Assembly (NCBI GenBank): GCA_016182785.1
Contig: JACPFU010000027.1
Coordinates: 1 to 64,000 of the forward strand
DNA from: Lysobacterales bacterium
GTDB lineage: Bacteria > Pseudomonadota > Gammaproteobacteria > Xanthomonadales > Ahniellaceae
Length of the DNA: 64,000 nucleotides
Reading direction: 5' to 3'
The notes under the pieces were generated by a model. It saw only the letters and a program-made list of their open reading frames with translations. It searched no databases and was not told the origin of the DNA. Below are positions 26,304 to 33,855 of the stretch, one piece after another (the stretch's first letter is position 1; each line of letters starts with the position of its first letter). The translations under genes were made by a program, and so were the position numbers.

Positions 26304-27608
26304 ATGCCCGAAGCCGTCGTTGCGAACGCGTCCGATGCGAACACCGTGCTGGTGCTCGGCGCCGGTGGTTTTCTCGGCGGGTTCATCGTCGCCGCGTTGC
26401 GTCGTGACGGATTCCGCGTGCTGCGCGGCGTGCGCGATGCGCGCGGCGCGGCCGATGCGATCGGCTGCGATCTTCAGCAGTGGACCGAGCCGGCGCAGTG
26501 GTTGCCGGCGCTCGCTGGGGTTGACGCAGTGGTGAACGTGGCCGGCATTCTGCGCGAGCGTCACGGTCAGCGATTCGATGCGATCCATCAGCGCGTACCG
26601 CTGGCGTTGGCGCGGGCCTGCGCCGAATGCGGGGTGCGGCGCTTCGTGCAGATCTCGGCGCTCGGCGACCCCGCCGACGGCGAGTTCGTCGCGAGCAAGC
26701 ATCGGGGCGATGCGGCGCTGCTGGCGTTGCCGCTCGATGTGCTGGTGTTGCGGCCCTCGGTGGTCTATTCGGCCAGCGGCGCGTATGGCGGCACGGCGCT
26801 GTTGCGCGCGATCGCGGCGAGCCCGCTGTGCTTGCCGCTGCCGGCAGGCGGCACGCAGCGTTTCGCGCCGCTCGCGGCCGAGGATTTGGCGGAGTTGGTG
26901 GTCGCGGCGATGCAGGGTGCTCAGTGCGGCCTGTACGACGTGGTCGGCCCCGAGGCGCTGACCTTGCGCGACTACCTGGCGCGCTGGCGACGCTGGCTCG
27001 GCTTCCCCGAAGCGCGCGTGCTGGCGCTGCCGGCGGCTCTGGTGTCGGCCGTGGTCGCATGCGGCGATGCGTTCGGGCGCGGGCCGCTGACCGGGGTGAT
27101 CTGGCGCATGCTGCAGCGGGGCAATGTCGGCGCGACCGATGCGCATGCGCGGCTGCTGCGCGATTTCGGCAGTGCGCCGCGCGCGCTCGACGCGGTGCTG
27201 GCAACGCGCCCGGCGCAGCTGCAGGACCGCTGGCAGGCGCGGCTGCATCCGCTGGCGCCGCTGCTGCGCGCGATGGTCGTGCTGCTGTTCGCGCTGTCGG
27301 CCTGGGCCGGTTTCGCGACCGAGGCCGCTGCGATCGAACGCCTGGCCGCGGGCTCGCCGCTCGCGGCGTTCGAGCCGGTGGCCTTGGCGCGCGCCGGCGC
27401 CGCGCTCGATGGCGTACTCGCACTGGCGCTGCTGGTCGCGCCGGGGCCGCGCGTGGTGCTGGCGATGCTGGCGCTGGTCGCGGTGTACACGCTCGCGTTC
27501 GGCATCGCGCTGCCGGCGCTGTGGCTGGACCCGCTCGGCGGCCTGGCCAAGAACCTGGTGCTGTTGCCGGCGCTGGCGGTGCTCGCGGTGCTTTCGGAGC
27601 GGCGCTGA
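26304..27608 (+). CDS. NAD(P)-binding epimerase-like protein fused to a DoxX-like membrane domain
   Basis: This 434-residue protein has an extended short-chain dehydrogenase fold at the N-terminus with the dinucleotide motif GAGGFLG at residues 19-25, resembling NDUFA9-type atypical SDRs, up to about residue 290. The C-terminal third contains four hydrophobic helices typical of a DoxX-like domain. Such fusions are known and probably act at the membrane, but no substrate is established. The ATG at 26304 gives the standard Rossmann N-terminus. It is followed after one base by the DUF2269 gene, so the two form an operon. Confidence 0.87.
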   Translation: MPEAVVANASDANTVLVLGAGGFLGGFIVAALRRDGFRVLRGVRDARGAADAIGCDLQQWTEPAQWLPALAGVDAVVNVAGILRERHGQRFDAIHQRVPLALARACAECGVRRFVQISALGDPADGEFVASKHRGDAALLALPLDVLVLRPSVVYSASGAYGGTALLRAIAASPLCLPLPAGGTQRFAPLAAEDLAELVVAAMQGAQCGLYDVVGPEALTLRDYLARWRRWLGFPEARVLALPAALVSAVVACGDAFGRGPLTGVIWRMLQRGNVGATDAHARLLRDFGSAPRALDAVLATRPAQLQDRWQARLHPLAPLLRAMVVLLFALSAWAGFATEAAAIERLAAGSPLAAFEPVALARAGAALDGVLALALLVAPGPRVVLAMLALVAVYTLAFGIALPALWLDPLGGLAKNLVLLPALAVLAVLSERR

Positions 27609-27609
27609 G

Positions 27610-28074
27610 ATGGATTACCTGACCATCAAGTGGCTGCATATCCTGTCCTCGACGCTGCTGTTTGGCACCGGGCTTGGCATCGCATTTTTCCTGTGGCTGG
27701 CGCATCGCGGCGGCGACGCGCGCGTGATCGCCGCGACCGCGCGCACCGTGGTCATTGCCGACGCCTGCTTCACCGCGCCCGCGGTGATCACCCAGTTCGC
27801 GACCGGGCTGTGGCTGGTGCACACGCTGGGGCTGCCGTATTCGCAGCCGTGGATCGCGCTGGCGCTGGCGTTGTTCGGGTTCGTCGGCCTGTGCTGGCTG
27901 CCGGTGCTGTGGTTGCAGTGGCGCGCGCGTGACCTGGCGGCGCAGGCCGCTGCAGCCGGCACGCCGCTGCCGGCGGAATACCACCGCGTCATGCACTGGT
28001 GGTTCTGGCTCGGCTGGCCGGCGTTCCTGTCGGTGCTCGCGATCTTCTGGCTGATGGTGACCAAGCCGGGCTGA
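27610..28074 (+). CDS. DUF2269 integral membrane protein
   Basis: This 154-residue protein has four hydrophobic helices, an N-terminal LKWLHILS-like motif (IKWLHILSSTLLFG) and a C-terminal MHWWFWLGWPAF segment, fitting the DUF2269 family. Histidines and tryptophans inside helices could bind a cofactor, but that is unproven. The start codon follows the stop of the SDR-DoxX gene by one base, so translation is probably coupled. Partnership with that protein is inferred from this spacing and from the shared membrane location. Confidence 0.85.
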   Translation: MDYLTIKWLHILSSTLLFGTGLGIAFFLWLAHRGGDARVIAATARTVVIADACFTAPAVITQFATGLWLVHTLGLPYSQPWIALALALFGFVGLCWLPVLWLQWRARDLAAQAAAAGTPLPAEYHRVMHWWFWLGWPAFLSVLAIFWLMVTKPG

Positions 28075-28083
28075 GCGCCGGCG

Positions 28084-28099
28084 TTGAATACGTTTGCAA
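28084..28099. promoter_or_regulatory. LacI-type operator upstream of the amylase gene
   Basis: TTGAATACGTTTGCAA is an imperfect palindrome (12 of 16 positions symmetric) with the central ACGT typical of LacI/GalR-family operators. It lies immediately upstream of the -35 element of the amylase promoter. A maltose- or starch-responsive LacI-type regulator is the likely binder; none is encoded in this window. Confidence 0.55.
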
Positions 28100-28103
28100 C
28101 GCA

Positions 28104-28132
28104 TTGTGACCCACGCGACACGCGCCTAGTCT
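28104..28132 (+). promoter_or_regulatory. Promoter of the amylase gene
   Basis: TTGTGA (28104-28109) and TAGTCT (28127-28132) are separated by 17 bases, a good vegetative sigma factor promoter for this genome, in which TAGxCT boxes recur. A leader of roughly 90 bases precedes the start codon at 28229, which has GGGGAGG upstream as a strong ribosome binding site. Confidence 0.65.
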
Positions 28133-28228
28133 GGACCGTGGCGCCGGGCGTGCTCGCGCGACGGTGCCGACACGGCGAGGCGCCGTCCACCAACAACGCA
28201 AACGCATCATCGGATCGGGGAGGATTGG

Positions 28229-30406
28229 ATGAACAACGCACTTGAGGTCGCGCGGCCAGGCCGCGCGGCACGGACGGATTCGGCCCGGCGCTGGCTCGCG
28301 GCACTGGCCCTCGGGATCGCTGCTGCCGGTGTTGCACAGGCCGAGCCGCTGCGCCCGGGCTACAACCGCGACGTGATCTACCAGGTGTTCGTGGACCGCT
28401 TCTTCGACGGCAGCAACGCCAACAACTACCCCGGCGACCCGCTGTACGACGCGAGCGGCAGCAACCTGCAGAAGTACCTCGGCGGCGACTTCCAGGGGCT
28501 GACCGCGAAGATCGGCTACCTCGGCAACCTCGGCGTCAGCGCGATCTGGGTGACCTCGCCGCTCGACAACCGCAACCTGCTCGCGCTGGCCGGTTCCACC
28601 GCCCCGTACCACGGCTACGAAATGCGCGACACGCAGCTTCCGGACGAGCACTTCACCACCGCGTCGCAGAGCTGGCAGCCGTTCGACGACTTCGTCGCTG
28701 CCGCGCACGCCGCCGGCATCAAGGTGATCGTCGACTTCGCACCGAACCACTCGAACGTGCGCGGCTCCGGCGAGGACGGCGCGCTGTACGCGAACGGCGC
28801 GCTGCAGGCGAACTACGCCAGCAACCCCGGCGGCTTCTTCCAGACCGGGCCGAACATGGGCGGCGCGCAGTGGGATTCGCCCTACGAAACCCAGTACTAC
28901 ACGATCTACGACCTGGCCGACCTGAACCAGCAGAACGCCAGCGTCGATGCGCTGCTGAAGGGCGCGGTCGCGAACCTGCAGAACCATGGCGTCGACGGCT
29001 TCCGGCTGGACGCGACCAAGCACGTGAACTGGGGCTGGCAATACAGCCTCGCGAACAGCGCTTATGGCAACCGCAACAGCTTCGTGTTCGGCGAATGGGT
29101 CGCCGACGACAGCAACAACCCGCTGTATCGCGACATGCTCAAGTTCAGCAACCGCAGCGGCGTCGCCGCGCTCAACTTCCCGCTGTTCACGGCGATCACC
29201 CGCGCCTTCGCGCAGGGCGGATCGTTCACCGCGCTGAACGGCGTGATCGCGCAGCAGCAGACCGACTTCGCCTATCCGAACGACCTGGTCAACTTCGTCG
29301 ACAACCACGACCGCAAGCGCTTCCTGAGCGTCGACACCAGCGCCGACGAGCGCAAGCACCTGCACGCCGCGCTCGCGTTCGTGCTGACCGCGCGCGGGAT
29401 CCCGTGCATCTACTACGGCAGCGAGCAGTACCTCGAAGGCGGCGACGACCCCGACAACCGCCGGCGCATGCCCGGGTTCGACCAGAGCAGCACCGCGTTC
29501 CAGCTGGTCAAGGCGCTGTCGACGCTGCGCGCGAACAACGAGGCGCTCGGCTACGGCAGCATCGCGCAACGCTGGATCAACCAGGGCGTGTTCGTCTTCG
29601 AGCGCCGCTTCAACCAGAGCGTGGTCGTGGTCGCGATCAACAAGGGAAGCAGCGCGCAGACGCTGTCCGGCCTGGTCACGTCGTTGCCGACCGGAAACCA
29701 CGGCGACTACCTGGGCGGCCTGCTCGGCGGCGTCACGCTGACCGCAACCGGTGCCACCAGCGGCGGCTACGGCACGGTCGCACCGACCCTGCCGGCGAAC
29801 AGCGTGTCGGTGTGGAGCCGCGACCCCGCGGTCAGCGTCGCGCAGCTTGGCAACGTCACGCCGAGCGCGGCGCAACCCGGGGTCAGGGTCGTGCTCGCCG
29901 GCCAGGGCTTCGGCGCCAGCCAGGGCACGGTCCGCTTCGGCGGCGTGGCCGCGACGATCAGCAGCTGGAACGACCGCCAGGTGGTGGCCACGGTGCCGAA
30001 CATCGGCCAGGGCGTGAAGTCGCTCACCGTCACGCGCTCGGGCAGTTCGACCGCCTCCAACGCGCTGAACTTCGGCGTCTACCAGGCGCGGCTGGTGCCG
30101 GTGACCTTCACCGTGAACAACGCCGCGCCCACCAACCCCGGCGACCAGATCTACCTGACCGGCGACACGCTCGAACTCGGCAACTGGTCGGCGACCGCCA
30201 GCGGCGCGGTGGGCGCCATGCTCACCACCGCCGGCACCTACCCGAACTGGTGGCTCACCGTCGCGGTGCCGGCCGGGCGCACGCTGCAGTTCAAGTTCCT
30301 CCGCATCCGCGCCGACGGCAGCGTCACCTGGGAGAACGGCGGCAACCACAGCGTCAGCACGCCGGCCAGCGGCGTCGGCAGCGTCAACGTCAACTGGCAG
30401 TACTGA
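28229..30406 (+). CDS. Secreted GH13 alpha-amylase, CGTase/maltogenic-amylase type, with IPT and CBM20 domains
   Basis: This 725-residue protein has a signal peptide ending near QAEP (residue 40). A GH13 barrel follows with nucleophile Asp261 in GFRLDATKH, acid/base Glu289 in FGEW and stabiliser Asp358 in FVDNHD. Then come domain C, an IPT/TIG domain (about 530-620) and a C-terminal starch-binding CBM20 (about 625-725). This A-B-C-D-E layout is that of cyclodextrin glucanotransferases. Tyr227 in IYDLADLN sits where CGTases carry the aromatic residue that guides cyclisation. It may make cyclodextrins or act as a maltogenic amylase. A LacI-type operator upstream suggests control by maltodextrins. 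Confidence 0.92.
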   Translation: MNNALEVARPGRAARTDSARRWLAALALGIAAAGVAQAEPLRPGYNRDVIYQVFVDRFFDGSNANNYPGDPLYDASGSNLQKYLGGDFQGLTAKIGYLGNLGVSAIWVTSPLDNRNLLALAGSTAPYHGYEMRDTQLPDEHFTTASQSWQPFDDFVAAAHAAGIKVIVDFAPNHSNVRGSGEDGALYANGALQANYASNPGGFFQTGPNMGGAQWDSPYETQYYTIYDLADLNQQNASVDALLKGAVANLQNHGVDGFRLDATKHVNWGWQYSLANSAYGNRNSFVFGEWVADDSNNPLYRDMLKFSNRSGVAALNFPLFTAITRAFAQGGSFTALNGVIAQQQTDFAYPNDLVNFVDNHDRKRFLSVDTSADERKHLHAALAFVLTARGIPCIYYGSEQYLEGGDDPDNRRRMPGFDQSSTAFQLVKALSTLRANNEALGYGSIAQRWINQGVFVFERRFNQSVVVVAINKGSSAQTLSGLVTSLPTGNHGDYLGGLLGGVTLTATGATSGGYGTVAPTLPANSVSVWSRDPAVSVAQLGNVTPSAAQPGVRVVLAGQGFGASQGTVRFGGVAATISSWNDRQVVATVPNIGQGVKSLTVTRSGSSTASNALNFGVYQARLVPVTFTVNNAAPTNPGDQIYLTGDTLELGNWSATASGAVGAMLTTAGTYPNWWLTVAVPAGRTLQFKFLRIRADGSVTWENGGNHSVSTPASGVGSVNVNWQY

Positions 30407-30457
30407 CCCGGCACCGCCGCGAACCACGCGGAACCTGGCCCGAACTCGCGGGCACTT

Positions 30458-30523
30458 CTGCGAAATTTCGCAGGCCAGGTTCCGATTTCGCCCGACGCGC
30501 GGCCGAGGGCCGCGGCGTAGCTT
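30458..30523 (+). promoter_or_regulatory. Palindromic activator-site promoter, copy 2
   Basis: A perfect 16-base palindrome CTGCGAAATTTCGCAG (30458-30473) is followed after seven bases by TCCGATT (30481-30487), and TAGCTT at 30518-30523 is a -10 candidate. Spacings equal those of the element at 25466. TTCGC occurs at 30467-30471 and again at 30487-30491, 15 bases apart, which is the spacing of the HrpX-type PIP box. A LuxR-like palindromic site or an AraC-type direct repeat could both explain it. Confidence 0.6.
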
Positions 30524-30547
30524 CCTGTCATCGGCAGGGAGAAGGTC

Positions 30548-30772
30548 ATGGACAGTCAGGAACTTTGCGCAAGCATGCGGTGGCTGGAGTCGGCGCGCGC
30601 CGCGCTGGTCCGCTGCGAACAGGCCAGCAACGACGCCGAGGCCGCGGCACTGGCACAGACCCTGCGCGCGGCGATCCACGCCCGCACCGAGGCGCTGCGC
30701 GCACATGTGCGGCACCGGATCGAGGCGCGCTATCCGGCCGGCTTCGGTTCGGCCATGCCGCAGATGCATTGA
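30548..30772 (+). CDS. Small helical protein of unknown function
   Basis: This 74-residue protein starts at an ATG preceded by GGGAGAAGG, a strong ribosome binding site. It is predicted to be mostly helical (SARAALVRCEQASNDAEAAALAQTLRA pattern of heptad-like Ala/Leu) with many Arg and His and no membrane segment. No family is recognised. It is expressed from the palindromic promoter shared with the tiny gene at 25558, so both probably belong to one regulon. Confidence 0.65.
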   Translation: MDSQELCASMRWLESARAALVRCEQASNDAEAAALAQTLRAAIHARTEALRAHVRHRIEARYPAGFGSAMPQMH

Positions 30773-30847
30773 GGGCGGGAGCGCACGCGGTCGCGCTGTG
30801 CAACAGGATGTAACATCGCCGCGCGAACTTCACTGGGAGCAGACGCC

Positions 30848-32446
30848 ATGATTCGACGCGCGATCGGTTGCTGGCTGGCAGTCCTGTGGGCGGGCGCGCT
30901 GAGCGCTGGATCACCGGGGTTCCCCGGAACCAACACCGGCGCCATTCCGGACGGCAATCCGAGCGGGCTTGCCGTGCAGTTCACCGTATCCGGCCTGTTC
31001 CGTCCGGTCGGCAACGTCGGCCTGGCGATGGACCTCACGCACGGCTGGGTCGGTGACCTGAATGCCACCCTGATCAGTCCTGACGGCCGCGCGCGGCTGC
31101 TGGTGTTTGGCCGACTCGGTGCCAGCCGCGCCTCGAACTTCGGCGACAGCTCCAATTTCGGTGGCAGCTACACCTTCTGGGACTCGGCCACCGCCAACCT
31201 GTGGCAGGCCGCGATCGCCACCGCGGACGCGGCGATCCCGCCGGGTACCTACCGCGCGCTGTCCGCGGGTTCGCCCGGGCGTTCCTTGCTCGGCGGTTGC
31301 CCAACCTCGTTGCGGGGCGTGTTCCAGGGGCTGACGCCGGAGCAGGCCAACGGCGTCTGGACCTTGCTGTTGACCGATGCCGCGACCCCGGATGCCGGCA
31401 CCATCAATTCCGCGACGCTGTACATGGACATGGTGCCCGACGGGTTGTTCGCCGACGGTTTCGAGACCAGCCTGCCGCGCCGGCCGGAGCAGCCCGGCGG
31501 CGTCATCACGCCGGTCGATCCGCGCTGCTACAACAAGCCGCTCGCCGACCTCACCGGCGATGGCCTCAGCGATTTCGTGCTGGTGCGCAATACCGGCGGC
31601 AGCATCACCTGGACGGTGCTGCCGAACGTCGGCAACGGCACCGCGGCGGCACCGCTGCCGGCGTTTACGCTGGGCACGTCTTCGCACTTCTTCGACCTGA
31701 CCGACATCGACGGCGACCGCATTGCCGACCCGACCGCCTGGCTGGCCGGCGAATGGAGCGTGCGGCCCTCCTCGCGCGGTTTCCTCGACATCTGGACGCG
31801 CAGCTTCGGCCAGGTCGGAGATGACCCGCTGCAGAGCGGCGACTATGACGGCGACGGCATCGACGACCTGGCCCTGGCGATTCCCTCGTCGGCGTCGACT
31901 TCGCCGACGCTTCGAATTTGGAGCTCCGGCTACGGCTGGTCGTACGAACTGCCGCTCGGCGCGGTGGGATCGGCATTCGTGGCCGCAGGTTTTGACTACA
32001 ACGGCGACGCAATTACCGATGCGCTGGTGCAGCGCAATGTCGGCGGGGCGGGCGGCATCAGCATCTACAACGGCGGTGGCAGCTTGCTGCAGAGCTTCAC
32101 GCTGGGCTTTCCCACCGACGTGCTCTGCCCCGGCAACTACACCGGTGACTTCATCGGCGACATCACCGTCAGTCGCGGCAGCGGCGGGAGCCTGATCTGG
32201 GAAACGCGCGATCTCGGCACCGGCATCGTGCAGCCGCCGGTGACCTTCGGCGCGTCCGCGACCGACTTCCGCGTGCTCGGCGACTACGACGGCGACGGTC
32301 TGGCCGACCACGCCAACTGGCGCGCCAGCGCGACACCCGGAGCCAGCCAGTTCATGCTCCGACCGAGCACCAGCACCGCCTCGACCTGGACGGTTGCCGC
32401 GGGCCAGAGCGGCGACTTCCCGGTGGCGCACTCGCGCGTGCATTGA
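30848..32446 (+). CDS. Secreted protein with P-domain-like N-terminus, FADGFE motif and FG-GAP/VCBS-like repeats
   Basis: This 532-residue protein has a signal peptide (about residues 1-20). A beta-rich domain follows resembling the proprotein-convertase P domain (VSGLFRPVGNVGLAMDLTHGWVGDLNATLISP), up to about residue 197. The lineage-typical FADGFE is at 201-206. The C-terminal half carries several calcium-loop-like repeats (DLTGDGLSDF, DIDGDRIADP, DYDGDGIDDL, DYDGDGLADH) as in FG-GAP/VCBS propeller proteins. It has a close paralogue at 51657. Role probably extracellular, perhaps adhesion or matrix; unknown. Confidence 0.82.
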   Translation: MIRRAIGCWLAVLWAGALSAGSPGFPGTNTGAIPDGNPSGLAVQFTVSGLFRPVGNVGLAMDLTHGWVGDLNATLISPDGRARLLVFGRLGASRASNFGDSSNFGGSYTFWDSATANLWQAAIATADAAIPPGTYRALSAGSPGRSLLGGCPTSLRGVFQGLTPEQANGVWTLLLTDAATPDAGTINSATLYMDMVPDGLFADGFETSLPRRPEQPGGVITPVDPRCYNKPLADLTGDGLSDFVLVRNTGGSITWTVLPNVGNGTAAAPLPAFTLGTSSHFFDLTDIDGDRIADPTAWLAGEWSVRPSSRGFLDIWTRSFGQVGDDPLQSGDYDGDGIDDLALAIPSSASTSPTLRIWSSGYGWSYELPLGAVGSAFVAAGFDYNGDAITDALVQRNVGGAGGISIYNGGGSLLQSFTLGFPTDVLCPGNYTGDFIGDITVSRGSGGSLIWETRDLGTGIVQPPVTFGASATDFRVLGDYDGDGLADHANWRASATPGASQFMLRPSTSTASTWTVAAGQSGDFPVAHSRVH

Positions 32447-32483
32447 GGCGCTTGCCTCGCCGCAGTTGGTGAAGGAATGCATC

Positions 32484-32502
32484 GCGGCGCCTTGCGCGCC
32501 GC
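32484..32502 (+). terminator. Probable transcription terminator
   Basis: A seven-base perfect stem, GCGGCGC with GCGCCGC around a five-base loop, lies 37 bases after the stop of the P-domain protein gene. A smaller GAGGC/GCCTC hairpin overlaps the stop codon itself (32445-32458). No U-tract follows. Confidence 0.4.
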
Positions 32503-32547
32503 CGACTCTGCGAGACTCCGCGCTCCATCCGCCACGGAGCCGCCTGC

Positions 32548-33855
32548 ATGTGCCTGACCCGTTCGTTGTCGATGTGGATCGCGACCCTGGCCCTGGCCGG
32601 CGCGGTGGCGGCGGAGGAACCCGCAGCAGCGCAGGTGGTGAGCGCGGCGCGCATGCTCGACGTGCGCAGCGGCCGCATGCTGCACGACGCCGAGGTGCTG
32701 GTGCGCGACGGCCGCATCGTCGCGCTGGCGCATGGCGGCAAGCATGTCGAGGCAGCGAATGATGCGACGCGCATCGAGCTCGGCGACCGCACCCTGCTGC
32801 CCGGGTTGATCGACATGCACGTGCACATCGACTTCGACCCGACCTACAGCGGCTATTCCGGGCTGCAGTTCAACGACCGCTTCTGGTCGGTGATCGCGGT
32901 GGCGCAGGCGCGCGCCACGCTCGATGCCGGCTTCACCACCATCCGCAACCTCGGCTCGGATGCCTGGAACGATGTCGGCCTGCGCGAGGCGATCGACGCC
33001 GGCAAGCTGCACGGCCCGCGCATCGTCAGCGCCGGCTATGCCTTCGGCGCCACCGGCGGCCATTGCGATTCCACCTTCTTCCCGCCGTCGATGCAGCAGC
33101 GCAGCGCCTACAACGCCGACAGTCCGGAGCAGGGCCGCCAGCGCGTGCGCGAACTGCGCAAGTACGGCGCCCAGGTGATCAAGATCTGCGCCACCGGCGG
33201 CGTGTTCTCGCGCAACACCGAGCCCGGGCAGCAGCAGCTGCGTTTCGACGAGATGCGCGCGATCGTCGAGGAGGCGCACATGTGGGGCCTGAAGGTCGCC
33301 GCACACGCGCATGGCAGCAGCGGCATCCGCGACGCCATCCGTGCCGGCGTCGACACCATCGAACACGCCAGCCTGATCGACGCCGAAGGCATCGCGCTCG
33401 CGCGCAAGCACGGCGCCTGGCTGTCGATGGACATCTACAACACCGACTACACCCAGGCCGAAGGCAAGAAGAACGGCGTGCTCGAAGACAACCTGCGCAA
33501 GGACCGCGATGTCGGCGAATTGCAGCGGCAGAACTTTCGCAAGGCGCACCAGGCCGGGGTGAAGATGGTCTACGGCACCGACGCCGGTATCTATCCGCAC
33601 GGCCAGAACGCGAAGCAGTTCGCGACCATGGTGCGCTATGGCATGAGCCCGGTCGAGGCGATCCGCTCGGCCACCCTCAACGCCGCCGAAGCGCCCGGCC
33701 GTGACGACCTCGGCGCGATCGAGGCCGGGCGCCACGCCGACCTGATCGCCGTCGACGGCGATCCCACGGCCAATGTCGCCGCACTCGAACAGGTGCGCTG
33801 GGTGATGAAGGGCGGCGCCATCGAGCACGACGCGCGCGCAACCGCGCCGCGCTGA
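32548..33855 (+). CDS. Exported metal-dependent amidohydrolase (Xaa-Pro dipeptidase/imidazolonepropionase-like)
   Basis: This 435-residue protein begins with a signal peptide ending near VAAEE. It has the amidohydrolase-superfamily ligands: His91 and His93 (MHVHID), the probable carboxylated lysine Lys212 (VIKICATGG), His253 and His273 (AHAHG, IEHAS), and Asp345 (GTDAG). Members of this subgroup hydrolyse C-terminal dipeptides such as Xaa-Pro or Xaa-Arg or cyclic amides. The start ATG at 32548 follows GGAG nine bases upstream. Its stop codon abuts the stop of the convergent hybrid kinase gene. Confidence 0.9.
   Translation: MCLTRSLSMWIATLALAGAVAAEEPAAAQVVSAARMLDVRSGRMLHDAEVLVRDGRIVALAHGGKHVEAANDATRIELGDRTLLPGLIDMHVHIDFDPTYSGYSGLQFNDRFWSVIAVAQARATLDAGFTTIRNLGSDAWNDVGLREAIDAGKLHGPRIVSAGYAFGATGGHCDSTFFPPSMQQRSAYNADSPEQGRQRVRELRKYGAQVIKICATGGVFSRNTEPGQQQLRFDEMRAIVEEAHMWGLKVAAHAHGSSGIRDAIRAGVDTIEHASLIDAEGIALARKHGAWLSMDIYNTDYTQAEGKKNGVLEDNLRKDRDVGELQRQNFRKAHQAGVKMVYGTDAGIYPHGQNAKQFATMVRYGMSPVEAIRSATLNAAEAPGRDDLGAIEAGRHADLIAVDGDPTANVAALEQVRWVMKGGAIEHDARATAPR

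Noticed and set aside
27989-30769. 926-codon minus-strand frame
   Set aside because: It is antisense to the amylase gene, whose catalytic residues are unambiguous.
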